Of a stretch of 64,000 nt of DNA, positions 59,538 to 64,000 are shown piece after piece. How positions within the stretch are numbered: position 1 is the first letter of the stretch; each line of letters begins with the position of its first letter. Where the stretch lies: contig JAZGTH010000121.1 in assembly GCA_036877525.1 (NCBI GenBank), positions 1 to 64,000 on the forward strand, in the 5' to 3' direction. The notes under the pieces are model-generated. The model was not told the DNA's origin, made no database searches, and worked only from the letters and a program-made list of their open reading frames with translations. A program made the position numbers and the translations under genes. Origin of the DNA: Chromobotia macracanthus (taxonomy: Eukaryota > Chordata > Actinopteri > Cypriniformes > Botiidae).

Positions 59538-60279
59538 GGTGATAAGATGTGTTACACAGTTTCAACACTTATGGACACAGGTGGAATAGTAACAAAACAT
59601 TCTGCAACCCATCAGTAATGTTTTAGACAAATGCTTTAAGATTACGGCTGTTGTTGTTTTCCTGTTACACACATTTATTTTCAGCTTCATCATTTATTCT
59701 GTATCAGTCTGAGATGCTTTTGAGAAAAACGAGCTATCAAATGGGCATTCACTTTCATTTCAGACATCATTTCAAGGACTCATTACAAAAAGATGAATAT
59801 CATACAGGTCCTTCCATGCTCTCACAAATACCATCTCTCAAGGTGCCAATGCAGCCAAGTTACTTTATGAAAAGGGATTACTTACTTTACAGAAAATTAA
59901 GAACTGATTGTATGCGTGCAAACAGACACGCATGAAGTTGTAAAATGTTTTATCAAAGACACCATTTGCATCTTCTGAGAGAGATGGGAGAGCAGAAGCG
60001 GGGGATGTTAACTGCTATGGTAACCAACCCCTGGGGACTGAGAATCCTCGTCGCATCACCTCACAACATCTGGCTCTTAAATGTTCACACACAAAAAATG
60101 AAAGTTAAATACACAAACATACACAATTAAAAGAGGAGTGCTAATGATGCACATGGATATCTGCTTTCCAGAATCAGTACACTGCAGAAATTATACTGTC
60201 CACATTGAAACATATAGACTAGCTAAGACACATATATACCTAGAATTTCAATTAAATAACATTACAAAGATGAGGTGAT
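59538..60279. other. AT-rich spacer, no gene seen
   Basis: Octamer on the minus strand at 59964-59971. A 94-codon open frame (59651-59935) is unrecognised. Confidence 0.5.
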
Positions 60280-60442
60280 AAACAGGGCCACTGACTACCA
60301 AGGTACAACTGCACCCAGGGAGCAATCGGGGGTTTGGTGCCTTGCTCAAGGGCACTTCAGTTGCTACCTGCCAGCGCTGGAATCAAACCAACAACCTTCT
60401 GATTACAAGCCCAACTCACTAACCAGCAGACCACAACTGCCC
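60280..60442 (-). mobile_element. tRNA-derived SINE head, truncated
   Basis: On the minus strand the element starts GGGCAGTTGTGGTCTGCTGG and shows RNA polymerase III promoter boxes: an A-box-like TGGTTAGTGAGTTGG (about 60413-60427) and a B box GGTTTGATTCC (60379-60389, one base from GGTTCGATTCC). It continues with GTGCCCTTGAGCAAGGCACC and CCCCGATTGCTCCCTGGGTG. I recall this head and body as a very common teleost SINE type. The 3' tail and poly(A) or simple repeat are missing. The 65-codon open frame across it is spurious. Confidence 0.75.
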
Positions 60443-60839
60443 ACATTAGAGCCTTTATTGGAAGCCAAATAAAGGCTCTTATCCAAACATTAATGGCCAT
60501 CATAAACAGAAGGAAATTTCAATGCTGGACAGACATGCCAATTATGTTTTTTAAGGTAAAACAATTTGTCTATTTAGCAAAAACAAGAAAGCATACAAAC
60601 TAACACAAATGCTTCAAATTAATTCAATTTTCCTGTGTGAACTTAACTTTAAACAAGATTTAATTCTACAAATAATAATAACAATAATGTGACCTCAGCT
60701 AGTCAAGGAAACAAAAAGCCTCAGTGTCCATGACCTACAACCATATTCATTTTACTGTGAGGCAAAGAAAATTGTCCTATTGAAAAAAAAGCTTTCCACT
60801 TGACCTTGATAATGTCTGAGAGAAACAGAAAGAGAAACA
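60443..60839. other. AT-rich spacer
   Basis: Nothing recognisable. Confidence 0.5.
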
Positions 60840-61050
60840 GAGAGGATTCTGAGCAGCAGTTTTCTTAATAATCATTTATGGCCTCTCACAGCTAGTCCTG
60901 AAGCTTTAGTCATGTGATTTCCCCACCATCATCTACAGGAAATGCCTTCATTCTCCACTCTAGAGCTTTACAAACTAATGCCTATTAATGTTCTTTATGT
61001 ATTTCATTCGTAACCGGGAGGGCTACTGCAAAATGCTCGTAATTAACAAA
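60840..61050. promoter_or_regulatory. candidate regulatory block
   Basis: TTCTTAATAATCATTTATGG near 60862, AACTAATGCCTATTAATG near 60973, CTCGTAATTAAC near 61037; repeat-free. Clustered TAAT cores are the basis. Confidence 0.27.
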
Positions 61051-61599
61051 ACATTATCATGTAAAAAAAAAACATAATTAGTGATGCAACTGACTTTTCT
61101 ACTTAAAGATACTTATCACTGATTAAGAGACCTGGTTCAGTAATTTAGTTCGCTGTGTGCGTGTTGAGTGGCTCCCATCCCCCAAACACTGATGAATTAT
61201 GAGCGCAAGCACACAGGCTGTCATGTTAAGACAGACAATCAAAACAACAAATAAGACAGACTAATGCAGAACACTTCCTTAGAGTACAAAAAAGCCAATG
61301 ATAAAATGGGTCTTTCACAGTAATGTATGTTTAATGGTTATCATTGTTCAGAATTGAATATTTCATGCAAGTAAGTTTTTTTTGAGCCTTGACTCAAACT
61401 ACAAGAGTTTCAAAAGTTTGTAGCTGAAAGTTGAAACAGAAATAGCATACTTCAATGTGACCCCTGATATTGTCTATTGTCCACTAAAAACAATTCATAG
61501 CTTTGAATGAGCGAGACTGACTCTGCACCGAGAACCATTTTCAGGTGTAAATGACCCAAAATGTCAATTAGCAAATTATCATTGGCTTTAAAGAGAATG
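61051..61599. other. AT-rich spacer
   Basis: Nothing recognisable. Confidence 0.5.
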
Positions 61600-61870
61600 G
61601 GATCTTTTCTCTCTCATTTTTTTTAAACTGTCTGACAACCCTATCCCCTGAGACCATTACAGAGTGATTTTTGAGGTATTGTATTCATGAGGGATTTCCA
61701 GTAATTGGATTAAATTGGTTCCAGAATGTAGCAATTTATATTGTAATATCTCATTACTTCTAATACTGTTCTTAATTAATTAGGTCTCTTTTTTCTTGAT
61801 GTATAAGTTAGCTACTACAGGAAGCTGGGCTCGGTTTCCCCCCTTCCCCTCTCTTATCCTTATCGTTGCT
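61600..61870. promoter_or_regulatory. candidate regulatory block
   Basis: GTAATTGGATTAAATTGG (61701-61718, containing an OTX/PITX-type GGATTA) and CTTAATTAATTAGG (61771-61784) in a repeat-free AT-rich block. AT richness makes such cores more likely by chance. Confidence 0.25.
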
Positions 61871-62116
61871 CTGCATTCTGAATATCACATGTTAGCTGGT
61901 TGGTGAGATTCTGAGAAATGTGGTAAAGACACTCATCATCTGGTCTCATCAAACTGCGTTATGTCCATTTATATCCATTTACACTTTAAAAAGACGGAGA
62001 TCACAAAGATCCCATATTTTTCGACATAAGATTGGTACAGCAAATTTATTTCCAAAATGAACAAAACACAGTGCATTAGTACTCTGAAAAACAAAATACA
62101 ATCTAGCTTGATAACT

Positions 62117-62118
<2 letters not shown>
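61871..62118. other. AT-rich spacer
   Basis: Nothing recognisable. Confidence 0.5.

Positions 62119-62164
<46 letters not shown>
62119..62164. repeat. (GT)n microsatellite, about 23 units
   Basis: Uninterrupted GT run. Confidence 0.97.
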
Positions 62165-62166
<2 letters not shown>

Positions 62167-62779
62167 GTAAAGTGTTTGATCTGGATTTTACTTTAATATA
62201 TGCTTTGCCTAAAGGTTGCCTAAATGAATACAATGTTCAGACAATCTGCATATGCAAATATGTTTTAATTACGTAAATTAAATAATTTCTATTTTGCTTT
62301 GCAAAGCCTTCAGGATAAGTGTGTAAATGTGGAAAATATGTGTGGCTCTATAATGTAGCAACTACACTCACTGCCTTTGGGAGATGGATAACAAGTGATT
62401 CAATAGACAACCAGAAAAGATGTTACAAAGTCAGTCAGACTTCACAGAAATAAATATCTATTGCTATTATTTAATGCGTCAACCAGAAATGTTTTAAATG
62501 GTAAAATGTTTTATAGCAACACCTTTTTTTATATCAACTGTAACAAACTGTTAGATTTTAAGTCAAAGATTATTTAAAATGCCACTACCCGATAAACTTG
62601 AAGAATAAAGAAGAAACATTATATAAATCAACAAATAAATAAAAGAATAAAGTAGATGAGAAAAAGTGCATAATGGCTTTGTTTTCAAACACAATGCTCA
62701 TGAATAATTACACAATGCAGATCACATGAGAGTGACCTAAAAAGCTGTCACTTCAAAGAAAGACTCAATATTACATAGC
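62165..62779. other. AT-rich spacer
   Basis: Octamer ATGCAAAT at 62252-62259; otherwise nothing. Confidence 0.5.
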
Positions 62780-63070
62780 CATGCAATTGTATGCGTCTTC
62801 TATTAGCATGAATGCTAATATGACACCTGAACAAAGACGCGTGCGGCAGGGCTTGTATGCAAGCTGCCACGAGAGAACAGACCCACTGCATGCTCTCTGT
62901 TCTTCCCTTCAGTCCAGAAATTAAGCATTCACAAGAAAAAACAGAGGAATAACTTAAAATCTCATCAAGAACTCCAGCGAGATGGACTGCATTAGCATTG
63001 CGGCAGTATCCCTTGCTTTAATTTTGTTTTTGCTATATAACCCTGCCCTAAATTACATGGGGAGTAATAA
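62780..63070. promoter_or_regulatory. candidate regulatory block with a POU-like inverted repeat
   Basis: TATTAGCAT (62811-62819) and ATGCTAATA (62822-62830) are perfect inverted copies with a 2-base spacer. ATGCTAAT is a one-base octamer variant, so this could be a POU dimer site. The block continues with CpG-containing DNA and an unpaired acceptor-like site (CAG at 62912). Confidence 0.3.
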
Positions 63071-64000
63071 AAAATCGTTACACGCTTTGATTGTGTTATT
63101 CAAACACACAGAGTCTGCATTTCAGGAAACTGAATCTTGTTTTGGCTAGTGTCATTTACTTATTAAAAACACAATCTTGCTGGTGACTAATCTCGCTGTG
63201 TGCTTTGGAGGACTGTTCAGGGTAGGCAGACATGGAAAGAATGAATTTCCTTGTGTGTGTGTGTGTGTGTGTGTGTATGAGAGGGACAGAGACAGCTGAG
63301 CTCTGTGGGCCTCTTCAACCACAAGGTGGCATCTTCCTTCCTGCGTTTTATGTCTGATCTAAGGCAGATGCACACATACAGCATCCCAAAAGCAGGTGGG
63401 AGTATGTGTGTGTGGTGTGTGTGCTGGGCTCAGCATGTTCAGAACTAACCTGCATATATTTAATGAGCAATGGCATCATCTCTCAGCCTCTCTCGCTTGT
63501 TAAATGGACTACAGGCGCTGTCAGACTCCAGCACACATTCCTCTGTAGAGAAAGATGAGAGAGTCACCTCAATGGAAGCGGTGTGCATATGTATAGGGCC
63601 ACAATATGGAGAGGAAACAAGAACAGGGACAGAGAATGGGAAATTTTGCATTCGATTACATGTTAAGGGACAGTGTTTTCTAACTCTTTGATTTATATAA
63701 TATTCCCACTATTTTAAAATTAAGACTAAAGTGACACCAAATCTTAAATGTTTTTATACTGAGTCTACTTTAAAAATTCAGTACCATATATATGAAAAAT
63801 AATAAATAATTAAAAAAATTTATTTAATTAAATACGTAAAAATGCTGACTACTTTCTGTTGCCTTTTGATAGCCAAAATATCTTTACTTTTAAAATCACA
63901 ATTTCTGCTTTATATGTTTTCTTTAAATCAAAATCTAATTTCCCTCTGAAATACAGAATGGGATGAGCATAAAAATGTGAAATTGATTTGGACTTTTAAA
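63071..64000. other. spacer to window end, no gene seen
   Basis: (TG)n at 63252-63276 and a TG-rich patch at 63403-63421. Overlapping 63- and 73-codon open frames near 63460-63691 on opposite strands are unrecognised. The last 300 bp are strongly AT-rich. Confidence 0.55.
63252..63276. repeat. (TG)n microsatellite, about 12 units
   Basis: Uninterrupted TG run. Confidence 0.96.

Noticed and set aside
60275..60472. 65-codon open frame, or a genuine tRNA gene, at the SINE
   Set aside because: The frame is antisense to a tRNA-derived SINE. The A and B boxes are there but the body continues into SINE sequence and does not close a tRNA fold, so it is not a functional tRNA gene.
61979..62233. Minus-strand open frame with a Thr-His run
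   Set aside because: Produced by the (GT)23 microsatellite.

Overview
This window looks like AT-rich vertebrate DNA, most probably from a ray-finned fish. It has long (CA)n/(GT)n tracts, a tRNA-headed SINE, short inverted-repeat elements of types I recall from teleost genomes, no operon structure, and no open reading frame longer than 159 codons in 64 kb. A more exact taxon cannot be read from the sequence; an otophysan fish (carp, characin or catfish group) is my guess from the repeat types. I recognise no protein-coding gene. The window is either a gene desert or the inside of a very large intron.

Layout. At the left edge (1-870) there is a possible 3' gene end: a donor-like site, a strong acceptor, and a poly(A) signal followed by GT-rich sequence. 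From 900 to 7100 the DNA is mostly plain AT-rich spacer. It is broken by one MITE-like copy (2449-2780), a possible 161-bp exon that contains an in-frame eight-unit 15-bp repeat (4527-4687), and a compact POU-type site (6328-6341). From 7190 to 31000, repeat-poor blocks of more even composition, rich in TAATTA, octamer-like and PBX/HOX-like motifs, alternate with spacer. This interval also holds three GT-flanked dispersed elements (13.3 and 16.0-16.6 kb), a polypurine tract (11.1 kb) and a decayed minisatellite (27.2-27.9 kb). From 34000 to 63000 the same block-and-spacer pattern continues, with the strongest regulatory-looking blocks at 34.4-35.0, 39.0-39.6, 50.6-51.1, 54.2-54.6, 55.0-55.3 and 57.7-58.2 kb. 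Transposon remnants lie at 39.8, 45.3, 53.8, 58.4, 59.2 and 60.3 kb.

Interpretation. The texture is what one expects of a cis-regulatory landscape around a developmental gene, with scattered candidate enhancers in otherwise neutral DNA. This is inference: conservation cannot be measured here and the target gene is not visible. Repeat calls rest on copies compared within the window or on visible terminal repeats and promoter boxes. Family recognition from memory is marked as such. Enhancer calls are low-confidence hypotheses.
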